Below are positions 46,726 through 57,272 of a stretch of DNA of 64,000 bases, piece after piece (positions within the stretch are counted from its first letter, which is position 1; every line of letters begins with the position of its first letter). The DNA lies in contig NZ_JABWSY010000002.1 of the NCBI RefSeq assembly GCF_013396335.1, positions 395,048 through 459,047 on the forward strand. Reading direction: 5' to 3'. Origin of the DNA: Bacillus sp. EB106-08-02-XG196. GTDB lineage: Bacteria > Bacillota > Bacilli > Bacillales > Cytobacillaceae. The position numbers were made by a program, and so were the translations under genes. The notes beneath the pieces are model-generated. The model was given only the letters and a program-made list of their open reading frames with translations, ran no database searches and was not told where the DNA came from.

Positions 46726-46902
46726 AGCGACTCCTCCTTTCGTTTCCTTTCACGCAAAATCACTATGTCACTTACACAATATGAACCAAAGCTTTTAAAT
46801 ATGATAAAAAAGCCTAGTGATGCGAAAAAGTTTAAGATATGGAGGGTTCTTTTGAATTGGTATGGGAGGAAATCCCGTGGAGTTTTGAGAACCGGCAAAA
46901 AA

Positions 46903-47090
46903 TAAGCGGAGGTTTTCCGCCTAGATGCTGAATGGTGCTCGTTTCGGGGAAAATAGGCGGAGGTTTTCCGCTTAATCAAAGAAATATCTCCCATTTTCTA
47001 ATTTATTGAGCCAATAGACGGAATTTCTCCGTCTATTTAAGCCACTTTTAGTAACATTTACTTATTAAGCGGAATTCTTCCGTCTATTTA
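46903..47090. repeat. Array of four short palindromic units (GCGGA…TCCGC)
   Basis: Units at 46903-46923, 46954-46975, 47013-47039 and 47064-47090, spaced about 50-60 bp. Each is an inverted repeat around GCGGA/TCCGC or GACGGA/TCCGTC. Unit 4 joins a left arm like units 1-2 (TAAGCGGA) to a right arm like unit 3 (CCGTCTATTTA). The spacers are unrelated. Confidence 0.8.
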
Positions 47091-47125
47091 TCAGTTCGGA
47101 TTTTAAGTGCAGATAGCTCAAAACC

Positions 47126-47160
47126 ATAAAAAAACACTCACCTAATAGAAGATGAGTGCT
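47126..47160 (-). terminator. Terminator of the hem operon
   Basis: ACTCA/TGAGT-based stem (AGCACTCA/TGAGTG) with an 11- to 13-nt loop, followed by seven T on the minus strand, 12 bp after the hemL stop. Confidence 0.8.
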
Positions 47161-47171
47161 TGAAAAAGGTA

Positions 47172-48458
47172 TTATTTTAGTTTTGAAAAAGCAATTTCTA
47201 CTGCTTTGATTGTATTTTCGATGTCCTCATCAGTATGTGCAGTTGATAGGAACAATCCTTCGAATTGAGATGGCGGCAGGAATACTCCTTGTTCAGCCAT
47301 TTCACGGTAGTATGCAGCAAAATATTCTAGATTTGAGGATTTAGCTGTTTCATAGTTAATGACCTTTTCATTGGTAAAGAAGAAACCAATCATGGAACCA
47401 GCACGGTTAAAGGTTACAGGGATACTATATTTCTCTCCCGCAGCCGTAATCCCTTTTTCCAGCATATCACCCTTGCGTTTGAACTCTTCATAATGCTCTG
47501 GTGTTAATTGACTTAATGTCTCATAACCAGCTGTCATCGCAAGCGGGTTTCCAGAAAGTGTTCCTGCTTGATAGATCGGTCCTGCAGGAGCAATCTGACG
47601 CATGATTTCAGCTTTACCGCCGTAAGCACCAACTGGCAGCCCGCCGCCTATTACTTTTCCAAGACAAGTGATATCAGGCATGATATTGAAATAACCTTGA
47701 GCACAGTTATATCCAACACGGAAGCCTGTCATTACCTCATCAAAAATCAGCAATGCTCCGTTATCAGTCGTAATCTCACGCAGTCCTTCTAAGAACCCTG
47801 GAAGCGGCGGTACAAGTCCCATGTTACCGGCAACTGGTTCAACGATAATACAAGCAATGTCCTCGCCGAACTGTTCAAAAGCGTATTTAACACCTTCCAG
47901 GTCATTGTATGCCACTGTAATCGTGTTCTTAGCCACGCCTTCAGGTACGCCAGGGCTGTCTGGTAATCCAAGAGTCGCAACACCAGAACCTGCTTTAATC
48001 AATAAGGAATCACCATGTCCATGGTAACAGCCTTCAAATTTCAATATCTTGTTACGGCCAGTGTAGCCGCGCGCTAAGCGGAGCGCACTCATCGTCGCTT
48101 CTGTACCGGATGATACCATCCTTACCACTTCAATCGATGGCACACGTTCAATCACAAGCTTAGCCAGTTCATTTTCCATTAAGGTCGGTGCCCCGTAGCT
48201 AGTGCCAAGCTCAGCCACCTTTTTAATTCCCTCAACGACCCTGTCATTTGTATGGCCAAGGATTAGCGGTCCCCATGATAATACATAGTCAATATATTCA
48301 TTGCCATCGATATCATAGATTTTTGAACCTTTTCCTCTTTCCATGAAAATCGGTTCCATATTGACTGATTTAAACGCACGTACCGGGCTGTTAACGCCGC
48401 CAGGCATCATGTTTTGAGCTTCTTTAAATGCTTCTACTGATTTTGTATATGAGCGCAT
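47172..48458 (-). CDS. hemL: Glutamate-1-semialdehyde 2,1-aminomutase
   Basis: PLP enzyme making 5-aminolevulinate from glutamate-1-semialdehyde (C5 pathway). 428 aa, with PLP site [31 protein letters not shown] and the Schiff-base lysine in [16 protein letters not shown]. Last gene of hemAXCDBL. Confidence 0.96.
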   Translation of the reverse strand: MRSYTKSVEAFKEAQNMMPGGVNSPVRAFKSVNMEPIFMERGKGSKIYDIDGNEYIDYVLSWGPLILGHTNDRVVEGIKKVAELGTSYGAPTLMENELAKLVIERVPSIEVVRMVSSGTEATMSALRLARGYTGRNKILKFEGCYHGHGDSLLIKAGSGVATLGLPDSPGVPEGVAKNTITVAYNDLEGVKYAFEQFGEDIACIIVEPVAGNMGLVPPLPGFLEGLREITTDNGALLIFDEVMTGFRVGYNCAQGYFNIMPDITCLGKVIGGGLPVGAYGGKAEIMRQIAPAGPIYQAGTLSGNPLAMTAGYETLSQLTPEHYEEFKRKGDMLEKGITAAGEKYSIPVTFNRAGSMIGFFFTNEKVINYETAKSSNLEYFAAYYREMAEQGVFLPPSQFEGLFLSTAHTDEDIENTIKAVEIAFSKLK

Positions 48459-48488
48459 TTTTTAGTTCCTCTTTTCGAGTTGTAGTTA

Positions 48489-49466
48489 TTAGTCTTCTTT
48501 TAACCAACGGCATGCGTCTTTAGCTGCATAGGTAATGATAAGGTCTGCGCCTGCACGTTTGAATGCGATTAACATTTCCATAACCGTTTGTTTCTCGTCA
48601 ATCCAGCCGTTTGCAGCAGCTGCTTTAATCATCGAATATTCACCGCTTACGTTATAGGCAACAACAGGAAGATTGTAGTTATTTTTCACATCACGAACGA
48701 TATCAAGGTAAGGCATACCTGGTTTCACGATTAAGAAATCTGCCCCTTCTGCTACATCGGATTCAGCTTCCCTAAATGCCTCCATCCGGTTGGCAGGGTC
48801 CATTTGATAGGTTTTGCGGTCACCAAATTGTGGTGCACCTTCAGCAGCCTCACGGAAAGGTCCGTAAAAGGCAGAAGCATATTTAACGGCATAAGACATG
48901 ATTGGAGTTTCCTTAAAACCAGCTTCATCTAATCCAGCGCGAATCGCTGCCACAAAGCCGTCCATCATATTCGATGGAGCAATAATATCAGCGCCTGCTT
49001 CGGCTTGAGCGATGGCTGTTTTTACCAATAACTCAAGGGATGGATCATTTAAGACTTTATCGCCTTCCACCATTCCACAATGTCCGTGGCTGGTATATTC
49101 GCACAAACAAGTGTCGGCAACTACAATCATTTCTGGGTAATGTTCTTTAATAAATCGAGTGGCTACTTGGATGATGCCGTGGTCATGAAATGCTTGTGTA
49201 CCACATTCGTCTTTTGTAGTAGGAATCCCAAATAATAAAACGGATTTAATTCCGTGTGCAACGATATCATCCAGTTCAGCTTTTAGATTGTCCATTGATA
49301 CTTGGAATACACCTGGCATAGAAGATACTTCTCTGCGGATGTTTTCACCTTCATAGATAAATAATGGATAGATGAAGTCCTCTGGTCGTAGGTGGTTTTC
49401 TCTTACTAGTGCACGCATGTTAGCGCTTGAACGTAATCGGCGATGACGTGAAAATTGAAGTTCCAT
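48489..49466 (-). CDS. hemB: Delta-aminolevulinic acid dehydratase (porphobilinogen synthase)
   Basis: Condenses two 5-aminolevulinates to porphobilinogen. 325 aa, with zinc-site cysteines in [17 protein letters not shown] (about 117-133) and the active-site lysine in [12 protein letters not shown] (about 250). It is the zinc-cysteine type. Confidence 0.96.
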   Translation of the reverse strand: MELQFSRHRRLRSSANMRALVRENHLRPEDFIYPLFIYEGENIRREVSSMPGVFQVSMDNLKAELDDIVAHGIKSVLLFGIPTTKDECGTQAFHDHGIIQVATRFIKEHYPEMIVVADTCLCEYTSHGHCGMVEGDKVLNDPSLELLVKTAIAQAEAGADIIAPSNMMDGFVAAIRAGLDEAGFKETPIMSYAVKYASAFYGPFREAAEGAPQFGDRKTYQMDPANRMEAFREAESDVAEGADFLIVKPGMPYLDIVRDVKNNYNLPVVAYNVSGEYSMIKAAAANGWIDEKQTVMEMLIAFKRAGADLIITYAAKDACRWLKED

Positions 49467-49486
49467 TTGTATTTACCCCCAAAATT

Positions 49487-50269
49487 TTATTTTCTACTTC
49501 TTTCTAAAAACTCTATCGTGCTTTCAATCATTTCTTTGACCGTATATTCTTTTGGAGATACATGTACTGGCAGTCCAAAGGCACGTAGTTTTTTCTCTGT
49601 CACTGGACCAATACAGCTTATCACACATCTTTTAATATGACTCTCGAGTTGATGCTCCTTCACGACACTCATAAAGTGATTAACCGTGGAAGGGCTCGTA
49701 AACATTAAGATATCAATTTCGTCCTCGGCGAGCATTTTAGCCAGTTTCTCCTTGCTATCCTCTGGCATATATGTTTCGTAAATAACGATTTCCTCGACTA
49801 GGACACCATGGTTACTGAGCGATGCAGAGATATACTCCCGAGCCAGATTTCCCTTTGGAATCAGCACTTTAGATCCACTAGGAACGATTGGTAAAAACTC
49901 GTCTGTAAATACCTCCGTCACATAAGCAGATGGAACAAACTCCGCTTTTAATCCTTTTTCCTGCAATACCTCTTCCGTTTTTTTGCCTATCACAGCAATT
50001 TTCGGAAAGGTTTTATACTCTTCCTTTTTATAAAAGGAGAAGAAGGTTTCGACAGTGACATTGCTCGTAAAAATAATCCAGTCATATGTATCAATCTCGT
50101 TTATAGCATGCTGCAGCTGCTGTGTGATTTCAATAGGACGAAATGCAATAAGAGGGATTTCGATTGAAATCCCTCCATACTTTTCGACAAGTTGTGAAAA
50201 GGATTTTGCCTGGCCTGCTCCGCGAGGAACCAGGACCTTTTTGTCTACCAAACCTAAGGGTTTTAGCAT
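49487..50269 (-). CDS. hemD: Uroporphyrinogen-III synthase
   Basis: Closes and inverts ring D of hydroxymethylbilane. 260 aa, two-domain HemD fold, low conservation as usual; recognisable [29 protein letters not shown] and [11 protein letters not shown]. Its ATG (50269) overlaps the hemC stop by 7 bp. Confidence 0.93.
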   Translation of the reverse strand: MLKPLGLVDKKVLVPRGAGQAKSFSQLVEKYGGISIEIPLIAFRPIEITQQLQHAINEIDTYDWIIFTSNVTVETFFSFYKKEEYKTFPKIAVIGKKTEEVLQEKGLKAEFVPSAYVTEVFTDEFLPIVPSGSKVLIPKGNLAREYISASLSNHGVLVEEIVIYETYMPEDSKEKLAKMLAEDEIDILMFTSPSTVNHFMSVVKEHQLESHIKRCVISCIGPVTEKKLRAFGLPVHVSPKEYTVKEMIESTIEFLERSRK

Positions 50270-51201
50270 TGACCTTCGAGCTCCCGTTTAACCCGATCAA
50301 TCAGGTCCTTAGCTCCTTTTTCGATTAATAGGTCAGCTGCTTGAATACCTAGCTCTTCTGGGTTCGTACCTCTTAACTCCTCTTTGAAGATTTCTTTACC
50401 TTCTGGCGAACCAACTAGAACTGTTAGAGCGATTTCATCATTATCAGCGGCAGTGGCGAATCCAGCAATCGGCACCTGACAGCCGCCTTCCATTTTATGA
50501 AGGAAAGCACGTTCCGCTTTAACGGCTCTTTCTGTTTTTTTACACGTGAATTTTTCAAACAGTTCAAGAAGCTCTTTATCATCTTCGCGGCATTCAATCG
50601 ATAATGCCCCTTGACCAACGGCAGGTACACAAATGTCTGCATCGATAAATTCCGTTACCGTGTCCGTTGTCCAGCCAAGACGAGAAAGTCCTGCTGCAGC
50701 CAGGATGATAGCGTCATATTCTTCATCTTGAAGCTTTTGTAATCTCGTATCAACATTTCCGCGAATCCATTTAATTTCTAAATCTGGACGTTCTGCTAAA
50801 ATCTGAGCGCTCCGGCGAAGACTGCTCGTCCCGATAATCGCACCTGGCTTTAAATCCTTTAATTTAACATGGTCTCTGGAAATCAAGGCATCACGGTGGT
50901 CCTCACGGAAAGGAATACAGCCGATTGTAAGTCCCTCTGGAAGAATGGCTGGCATGTCCTTCATACTATGTACGGCCATATCAATTTCTTTATCCATCAT
51001 GGCTTGCTCAATTTCCTTAACAAACAAACCTTTTCCGCCGACTTTTGAAAGGGTTACATCTTGAATCTTATCCCCTTTTGTCACAATTTCTTTTACTTCA
51101 AATTCAAAAGGTCCTCCGAGCTTTTTAAGCTGTTCAATCACCCAATTTGTCTGTGTTAGTGCCAATTTGCTGCGTCTAGACCCTACGATAATTTTTCTCA
51201 T
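50263..51201 (-). CDS. hemC: Porphobilinogen deaminase (hydroxymethylbilane synthase)
   Basis: Polymerises four porphobilinogens. 312 aa, with [14 protein letters not shown] at the N-terminus, [21 protein letters not shown], and the dipyrromethane-cofactor cysteine in [14 protein letters not shown] (about 240). Confidence 0.96.
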   Translation of the reverse strand: MRKIIVGSRRSKLALTQTNWVIEQLKKLGGPFEFEVKEIVTKGDKIQDVTLSKVGGKGLFVKEIEQAMMDKEIDMAVHSMKDMPAILPEGLTIGCIPFREDHRDALISRDHVKLKDLKPGAIIGTSSLRRSAQILAERPDLEIKWIRGNVDTRLQKLQDEEYDAIILAAAGLSRLGWTTDTVTEFIDADICVPAVGQGALSIECREDDKELLELFEKFTCKKTERAVKAERAFLHKMEGGCQVPIAGFATAADNDEIALTVLVGSPEGKEIFKEELRGTNPEELGIQAADLLIEKGAKDLIDRVKRELEGQC

Positions 51202-51216
51202 GACTTCCTCCTACGA

Positions 51217-52050
51217 TTATGAGTACCAAAAGTGAAATGATGATAATTGACCAAATAAGAAAAAGTTAATTAATACAACTAAAAAAGACCCGGCGTTCCA
51301 AAGGGCTAATTGTCTGCCTGACATATTTTTAACAATACGCAGGTACAAATAGATACTGTAGCCTGTTAACAAAAGAAATGACCCAATTATTTTCATATCG
51401 TACCACGGCATTCCTGGAACCTTTAAAAAGGCCCATTGCAAGCCAAGGATTAAACTTAATAACAACATGGGAACCCCAATAACTACTAAAATATATGAGG
51501 ATCGCTCCAGCTTGCTTAAATCTGCTAGTCTCAAAAGTCTTGTGCCCCACTTTTTCCTTTTCAACAAATCATATTGAATGAGATAGAGAAGCGATAGGAC
51601 AAAGGACAAGGAGAATGCCCCATAAGATAGAATGGCCATTGTAATATGTATAAGCAGGAGCTCGGACATAAGCTGGTTGCTTATGACATGCGAATCATAT
51701 TTAATCGGTGCAAATGTATGAATCGCGATAACAATAAAGCCAAGTATATTCGTAAAAAAGACGATAAAATCGACCTTAAGCAGCCGATTTATTCCAAGCG
51801 ACAGGGTTACCAATACCCAGGCATAAAAATATAAGCCCTCAAAGATCGTTAACGCTGGAAATCTCCCTGTTTTTAACATATAGGAAGTTAAGAAAATCGT
51901 TTGTAAAACCCATACAAACGCAAGTAACCAGAAGGCGATTCGGTTTGCCTTCCGGTTATGGTGAATGAAATCGAAAAAATATAACAACACACTGAAGGCA
52001 TATAGGACTACTGTCAATTCATGCAGCCGCGTCATATAGAAGTCAAACAT
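51217..52050 (-). CDS. hemX: HemX, CcsA-like membrane protein
   Basis: 277 aa with about eight membrane helices and homology to cytochrome c assembly CcsA/ResC proteins. In B. subtilis HemX lowers the amount of HemA glutamyl-tRNA reductase. Lies between hemA and hemC, 12 and 15 bp gaps. Confidence 0.92.
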   Translation of the reverse strand: MFDFYMTRLHELTVVLYAFSVLLYFFDFIHHNRKANRIAFWLLAFVWVLQTIFLTSYMLKTGRFPALTIFEGLYFYAWVLVTLSLGINRLLKVDFIVFFTNILGFIVIAIHTFAPIKYDSHVISNQLMSELLLIHITMAILSYGAFSLSFVLSLLYLIQYDLLKRKKWGTRLLRLADLSKLERSSYILVVIGVPMLLLSLILGLQWAFLKVPGMPWYDMKIIGSFLLLTGYSIYLYLRIVKNMSGRQLALWNAGSFLVVLINFFLFGQLSSFHFWYS

Positions 52051-52062
52051 AATTAGTACCTC

Positions 52063-53403
52063 TTATGACTGAAAGGAAGCCTGCGGTACATGAACCAATG
52101 CTTCTTTGGTTTCGGCTGCTTTCGTTTGTTTTTCAACAAGCTCTTCAATCCTGAATATTTTCATAAATAATTCCAATGCCTCATCAGCATCTGGACGAGC
52201 AGCCAATTCTTTTGCTTGTAAAATAGGATCTTTTAATAGCTGGTTGATAATACTCTTTGTATGTTTATTTAAGACTTTTCGATCACGATCTGATAAATTA
52301 GGAAGCTTGCGTTCAATACTTACCATTGTTTCAGCTTGAATGGCAAGTGCCTTATCTCTAAGAGCCGAGATAACAGGTACTACACCCAAAAGTCCAAGCC
52401 ATTGCTTGAAATCAACAATTTCCTTTTCAATCATCAGCATGATGACTTGAGCCGCTTTCTTACGCTCCTGAAGGTTTGCCTCAACAATTCCTTCTAAATC
52501 ATCGATATCATATAAAAATACACTTTCAAGCTCAGCTATTCTTGGATCCAAGTCACGTGGTACGGCAATATCAACCATAAATAATGGCTTACCCTTACGC
52601 TTTTTCTCGACCCTTTCCATCATTGTTTTGGTAATAACAAAGTCCTTTGCACCTGTAGAGCTGATGAGGATATCTGCATCAACCAATGATTTTTGTAGTT
52701 CTTCAAGAGTTTTAGCCTCGCCGGCAAATCGGTTTGCCAGAACTTTCGCTTTTTCATACGTACGATTAATCACGGTAACTTTCCTAACTCCATTACCATG
52801 AAGATTTTGGGCTGCCAGCTCGCCCATTTTGCCTGCACCAAAAATTAAAACATGCTTATTCTCAAGTGAACCGAAGATTTTCTTTGCTAGCTCCACTGCA
52901 GCATAGCTGACAGAGACTGCATTTGCGCCAATATCCGTTTCAGCATGTCCACGCTTCGCAAGAGTAATCGCCTGTTTAAATAGTTGGTTGAATACTGTAC
53001 CCGTGGTTCCTAGTTCTTGAGCTAACATAAAGCTCGTACGAACCTGCCCCAAAATTTGAGTTTCCCCTAAAACCATTGAATGAAGACCGCATGCTACCTT
53101 AAATAAATGCTCAATGGCACCATCTTCCTCATAAACAAATAGAAAAGGTGAAAACTCAGATTGTTCAATTCCGAACCATTCAGATAAAAATTCTTTAATA
53201 TAATAGCGGCCAGTATGCAGCTGATCTACAACCGCATAAATTTCTGTGCGATTGCAAGTGGATACGATTATATTTTCAAGAATGCTTTTTTTTGTGTTTA
53301 ATTTTTTTATCGCATCTCCAAGGTCGGATTCGTTAAATGTCAACCGCTCACGGATTTCCACAGGGGCAGTTTTATAGTTTAAACCTATCACTACAATATG
53401 CAT
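52063..53403 (-). CDS. hemA: Glutamyl-tRNA reductase
   Basis: NADPH enzyme reducing glutamyl-tRNA to glutamate-1-semialdehyde, first step of haem synthesis. 446 aa, with catalytic cysteine in [12 protein letters not shown] (about 50), [21 protein letters not shown] loop [10 protein letters not shown] and a C-terminal dimerisation helix. First gene of the operon. An extended -10 TGTTATAAT lies upstream (TATAAT at complement 53464-53469); a PerR-type box was not seen. Confidence 0.96.
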   Translation of the reverse strand: MHIVVIGLNYKTAPVEIRERLTFNESDLGDAIKKLNTKKSILENIIVSTCNRTEIYAVVDQLHTGRYYIKEFLSEWFGIEQSEFSPFLFVYEEDGAIEHLFKVACGLHSMVLGETQILGQVRTSFMLAQELGTTGTVFNQLFKQAITLAKRGHAETDIGANAVSVSYAAVELAKKIFGSLENKHVLIFGAGKMGELAAQNLHGNGVRKVTVINRTYEKAKVLANRFAGEAKTLEELQKSLVDADILISSTGAKDFVITKTMMERVEKKRKGKPLFMVDIAVPRDLDPRIAELESVFLYDIDDLEGIVEANLQERKKAAQVIMLMIEKEIVDFKQWLGLLGVVPVISALRDKALAIQAETMVSIERKLPNLSDRDRKVLNKHTKSIINQLLKDPILQAKELAARPDADEALELFMKIFRIEELVEKQTKAAETKEALVHVPQASFQS

Positions 53404-53633
53404 TTTGTTACCACACCCCCAATAAGTAATACAAGAACTACTAATACATTATTAACTAGTCTGATTATAACACGGGTTTTTTCAACATTTACCCGAAAAA
53501 TGTGAACAGAAAACGAAACATTATGTTACTATATATAGGAAAAAAGTTAAGTAATAAATAAAAATATCATCTTATGTACAGTACCAAAAAAAAGAAAGTT
53601 ATTCAAGTATACCTTACTGAAAGTGGTGTTAAA

Positions 53634-54122
53634 ATGAAGAATCAGCGCATTTTCCCTGGAATCATTCTTATTGGCTTTGGTGCCTATCTTTTCCTACAAC
53701 AGTCTGGATTTACTGCTTTACAGACATTGTATTCATGGCCTACTCTTCTTATTATCGTAGGCGTCGCTTTTTTAGGACAGGGATATTCTGCAAAGGATCA
53801 TGAAGCAATTCTGCCAGGAGTCATCATTGCAGGCTTCGGTCTTCATTATCATATTGCCGGCAAAATTTTAATTTGGCCGAATAACACCATTGGGATGCTT
53901 GTATTGTTTATATCCATTGGCTTCTTTCTTCGTTTTCAAAAGACAAATAATGGCTTGTTTCAAGCCTTTCTCTTTCTAGTATTGGCATTATTGTTATTAT
54001 TTTACGACAAAGTTGCTGAATATCTCGGATTCCTTCAAAATGGCCTAAGTTTTGTATGGAAATTTTGGCCTGCCATTATTATTCTGGTAGGAATTTATTT
54101 TCTTTTTAGGAAGAAAAAATAA
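53634..54122 (+). CDS. Multi-pass membrane protein (LiaI/LiaF transmembrane-like)
   Basis: 162 aa from ATG 53634 (GTGGTG upstream, weak). A longer reading from 53574 has no ribosome site. Four or five hydrophobic helices with the repeated pattern IFPGIILIGFGAYLFL … WPTLLIIVGVAFL … FWPAIIILVGIYFLF, typical of LiaI/LiaF-TM-like proteins. Same place as B. subtilis ysxD, between hemA and engB. Function unknown. Confidence 0.7.
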   Translation: MKNQRIFPGIILIGFGAYLFLQQSGFTALQTLYSWPTLLIIVGVAFLGQGYSAKDHEAILPGVIIAGFGLHYHIAGKILIWPNNTIGMLVLFISIGFFLRFQKTNNGLFQAFLFLVLALLLLFYDKVAEYLGFLQNGLSFVWKFWPAIIILVGIYFLFRKKK

Positions 54123-54151
54123 ACGTCAGGCTGCTGAGCCTGACGTTTTTC
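54122..54151. terminator. Bidirectional terminator between the membrane protein and engB
   Basis: AAACGTCAGGC/GCCTGACGTTT stem, 6-nt loop, with T run on the plus strand; convergent genes. Confidence 0.85.
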
Positions 54152-54733
54152 TTACATATAACTTTGCAAAATGGACCATGCTTTATCCTTACCTTCACCA
54201 GTTTCCGATGAGAATAGAACGATTTGGTCATTTTCATCTATATCGAGCGTTTCTTTTGTAACCTTTAAATACTTCTGCCATTTCCCTCTAGGAATTTTAT
54301 CTGCTTTTGTCGCGATGATAACGCAGGGAATATCATAATGCTTCAGAAAATTATACATCATAATATCATCCTGTGTGGGCGGGTGGCGTAAGTCGACGAT
54401 TAAAACTGCCGCTCTTAATTGCTCACGAGAGGTAAAATATGTTTCAATCATTTTCCCCCATGCTGCCCGCTCTGATTTGGATACCTTAGCATATCCATAA
54501 CCAGGGACATCGACAAAATGGAGAATTTCATTAATAAGGTAAAAGTTCAGCGTTTGAGTTTTACCCGGTTTAGAAGAAATTCTTGCTAAGCCTTTTCGGT
54601 TAAGCATTTTATTGATAAAGGAAGACTTACCTACATTAGAGCGTCCTGCTAAGGCAAATTCTGGCAAGTCTGTTTCTGGGTACTGCGCTGGCCTTACGGC
54701 ACTGATGACGATATCGGAACTAACTACTTTCAT
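54152..54733 (-). CDS. engB: Ribosome biogenesis GTPase EngB (YsxC)
   Basis: Essential GTPase for 50S assembly. 193 aa, with G1 [12 protein letters not shown] (about 31), G3 [11 protein letters not shown] and G4 [10 protein letters not shown]. Its ATG overlaps the lonA end by 4 bp. Confidence 0.96.
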   Translation of the reverse strand: MKVVSSDIVISAVRPAQYPETDLPEFALAGRSNVGKSSFINKMLNRKGLARISSKPGKTQTLNFYLINEILHFVDVPGYGYAKVSKSERAAWGKMIETYFTSREQLRAAVLIVDLRHPPTQDDIMMYNFLKHYDIPCVIIATKADKIPRGKWQKYLKVTKETLDIDENDQIVLFSSETGEGKDKAWSILQSYM

Positions 54734-57057
54734 TGCAATCCACCTTCTACGAGTGCATGCCTTAAGACTTCATCGACATGCGAAACAAGCACAAACTCTA
54801 TTTCATTTCTAACACTTTCTGGGATGTCATCGATATCCATTTCATTATCCTTCGGAAGGATGACCTTTGTTAAACCTGCTCTATGCGCACTGAGCGTTTT
54901 CTCTTTTAATCCGCCAATTGGAAGCACGCGTCCTCTAAGGGTAATTTCTCCTGTCATTCCTACTTCACGGCGAATCGCTCTGCCAGTAAGTGCCGAAACA
55001 AGAGCTGTCGCCATTGTGATTCCTGCTGATGGACCATCCTTCGGTACAGCACCTTCTGGAACATGAATGTGAACATCATATTTTTCATGAAAATCTTCTT
55101 CAATGCCAAGCTCACCGGCTTTAGAACGGATATAACTAAAAGCAGCCTGAGCTGATTCTTTCATAACGTCCCCGAGTTTTCCGGTTAACACAAGTCTTCC
55201 TTTACCAGGAGATAAAGAAACTTCAATTTGCAGTGTATCTCCACCGACAGTCGTATAAGCTAGACCGGTGGCAACCCCGACTTGATCTTCTGTCTCCGCT
55301 TGACCATAGCGGAACTTTGGTTTGCCTAGGAAATCCTCAACATTCTTTTCCGTAACGATGACTCGCTTTTTCTCACCTGAAACCACAATTTTGGCTGTCT
55401 TCCGGCAGATGGTGGCCATTTGCCGTTCAAGGCTTCGGACCCCAGCTTCACGGGTATAATACCTGACTGCCTTCAGAATCGCATCATCGCGTACTTGAAG
55501 GATTCCTTTTGTAAGCCCATTTTCTTTAATTTGCTTCGGCAGCAAATGATCTCTTGTGATATGAACTTTTTCGATTTCCGTATAACCAGCAATGGTGATA
55601 ATTTCCATTCTGTCTAATAGCGGACCTGGAATCGTTGACAGGTTATTAGCAGTTGCTATAAACATGACTTTGGAAAGGTCGTATGTCTCTTCAATATAAT
55701 GATCACTAAAATTATGGTTTTGTTCCGGATCCAATACCTCAAGCATGGCAGAGGATGGATCGCCTCGGAAGTCACTTGACATCTTATCAATCTCATCTAA
55801 TAAAAAGACAGGATTAATCGTGCCAGCCTTTTTCATTCCCTGAATAATCCGGCCAGGCATCGCTCCAACATAGGTTCTTCGATGACCGCGAATTTCAGAC
55901 TCATCACGCACTCCGCCAAGGGACACACGGACAAAATTACGATTTAATGAATTGGCAATCGAGCGTGCTAAGCTTGTTTTACCTACTCCTGGGGGTCCAG
56001 CTAGACAAAGGATTGGACCTTTTAAAGAATTCGTCAGTTTTTGAACAGATAAAAACTCCAAGACACGTTCCTTTACTTTTTCAAGTCCAAAATGGTCCTG
56101 ATTGAGAATTTTTTCGGCACGAAGAATATCAATATCATCATCTGTCTTCTTCGACCACGGAATCGTAATCAGCCATTCAATATAGTTTCGAATCACAGCA
56201 CTTTCTGCTGAGCTTGATGGCACTTTTTCATAGCGGTCAAGTTCTTTTAATGCAGTCTTCTGTACATGCTCAGGCATGCCCGCTTTGTTTATTTTTTCCG
56301 TGAGTTCGGCGATTTCACCCGTTTTTCCTTCTTTATCGCCTAATTCCTTCTGAATGGCCTTCATTTGCTCACGCAGGTAATATTCCTTTTGCGTTCTTTC
56401 CATGGAACGTTTCACACGCTGACCAATCTTTTTTTCAAGATTCAGCACTTCTTTTTCATTCTGAATCGTATCGATAACCATATTCATACGTTCTTTTACA
56501 TCAATCGTTTCGAGTATTTCTTGTTTTTCCTTCAGCTTGATTGGCAAATGGGAAGAGATAATATCTGCCATTCTTCCTGGTTCTTCAATATCTACAACTG
56601 AGGCATAGGTTTCTGCTGAGATTTTTTTAGATAACTTTATGTATTGCTCGAAATACTCAAGCATTGTTCTCATTAAAGCCTGGTCTTCAACATCCTTTGT
56701 TGTAGACTCCTCATATGTCACAATGCTGACAGCATAATATTCTTCCTCATCATGAAAGGATTCAATTTTTGCTCTGTTCAGCCCCTCAACCAAAACCCTG
56801 ATGGTACCATTCGGGAGCTTTAGCATTTGTTTAACCTTCGTTAACGTCCCAATTTGGTATAAATCCTCTTCAGAAGGATCGTCTATTGCAATATCCTTTT
56901 GAGTGGTTAAAAAAATTAAATGGTCATCTACCATCGCTTTTTCAAGAGCCTCAACCGATCTTTCACGTCCAACATCTAAATGAAGGACCATAGTCGGATA
57001 TACAAGCAACCCTCGAAGCGGCAGGAGGGGGACGATCAATTCTCTATCTTTCGCCAT
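54730..57057 (-). CDS. lonA: ATP-dependent protease LonA
   Basis: AAA+ serine protease. 775 aa: LAN substrate domain (1-205), coiled region, AAA+ with [11 protein letters not shown] (about 354) and LDEIDKM, protease domain with catalytic Ser in [11 protein letters not shown] (about 676) and Lys in [13 protein letters not shown]. The start is ATG 57057 after GGAGGTG; the ATG six codons upstream overlaps that site. Followed by engB in the conserved order. Confidence 0.97.
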   Translation of the reverse strand: MAKDRELIVPLLPLRGLLVYPTMVLHLDVGRERSVEALEKAMVDDHLIFLTTQKDIAIDDPSEEDLYQIGTLTKVKQMLKLPNGTIRVLVEGLNRAKIESFHDEEEYYAVSIVTYEESTTKDVEDQALMRTMLEYFEQYIKLSKKISAETYASVVDIEEPGRMADIISSHLPIKLKEKQEILETIDVKERMNMVIDTIQNEKEVLNLEKKIGQRVKRSMERTQKEYYLREQMKAIQKELGDKEGKTGEIAELTEKINKAGMPEHVQKTALKELDRYEKVPSSSAESAVIRNYIEWLITIPWSKKTDDDIDILRAEKILNQDHFGLEKVKERVLEFLSVQKLTNSLKGPILCLAGPPGVGKTSLARSIANSLNRNFVRVSLGGVRDESEIRGHRRTYVGAMPGRIIQGMKKAGTINPVFLLDEIDKMSSDFRGDPSSAMLEVLDPEQNHNFSDHYIEETYDLSKVMFIATANNLSTIPGPLLDRMEIITIAGYTEIEKVHITRDHLLPKQIKENGLTKGILQVRDDAILKAVRYYTREAGVRSLERQMATICRKTAKIVVSGEKKRVIVTEKNVEDFLGKPKFRYGQAETEDQVGVATGLAYTTVGGDTLQIEVSLSPGKGRLVLTGKLGDVMKESAQAAFSYIRSKAGELGIEEDFHEKYDVHIHVPEGAVPKDGPSAGITMATALVSALTGRAIRREVGMTGEITLRGRVLPIGGLKEKTLSAHRAGLTKVILPKDNEMDIDDIPESVRNEIEFVLVSHVDEVLRHALVEGGLQ

Positions 57058-57165
57058 TAAATTGCACCTCCACATGCATAAATCAATCTTTCCCGCTTTA
57101 ATAGCAGAAATCGTCTTTGTACAATTCTATCTCATTTGCAAATATGTGTCTAATATTACGAAAGC

Positions 57166-57185
57166 AACAGATATCTGTTTGTCAA
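57166..57185 (-). promoter_or_regulatory. Palindrome next to a -35 upstream of lonA
   Basis: TTGACA (complement 57180-57185) is directly followed by the perfect 14-bp palindrome AACAGATATCTGTT (57166-57179). A repressor bound there would cover the promoter. No good -10 is seen at 17 bp (TAATAT is at 21 bp), so promoter assignment is weak. Confidence 0.4.
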
Positions 57186-57233
57186 TATAATTAATTTTCC
57201 CCAAGAAAGAGGATTTCTTTCGTTCTTTCCTGA

Positions 57234-57267
57234 TAAAAAACACTTCGGTTAGGACAACCGAAGTGTT
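57234..57267 (-). terminator. lonB terminator
   Basis: AACACTTCGGTT/AACCGAAGTGTT stem, 5-nt loop, followed by TTTTTT on the minus strand. Confidence 0.88.
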
Positions 57268-57272
57268 ATCTG

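Larger units (their letters stand above)
46726..47171. other. Intergenic region spoVID–hemL
   Basis: 446 bp without a credible gene. It holds the spoVID ribosome site, four small palindromes (46903-47090) and the hemL terminator. A minus-strand open frame at 46650-46994 overlaps spoVID and takes its repeated RKTSAYF from the palindromes, so I do not call it. Confidence 0.7.

Noticed and set aside
46650-46994. 114-codon minus-strand open frame with repeated RKTSAYF
   Set aside because: It overlaps the start of spoVID, its repeat comes from the intergenic palindromes, and it has no ribosome site.
53404-53480. PerR box in front of hemA
   Set aside because: TTATAATCAGACTAGTTAATAA does not match the TTATAATnATTATAA palindrome; only one half is present.
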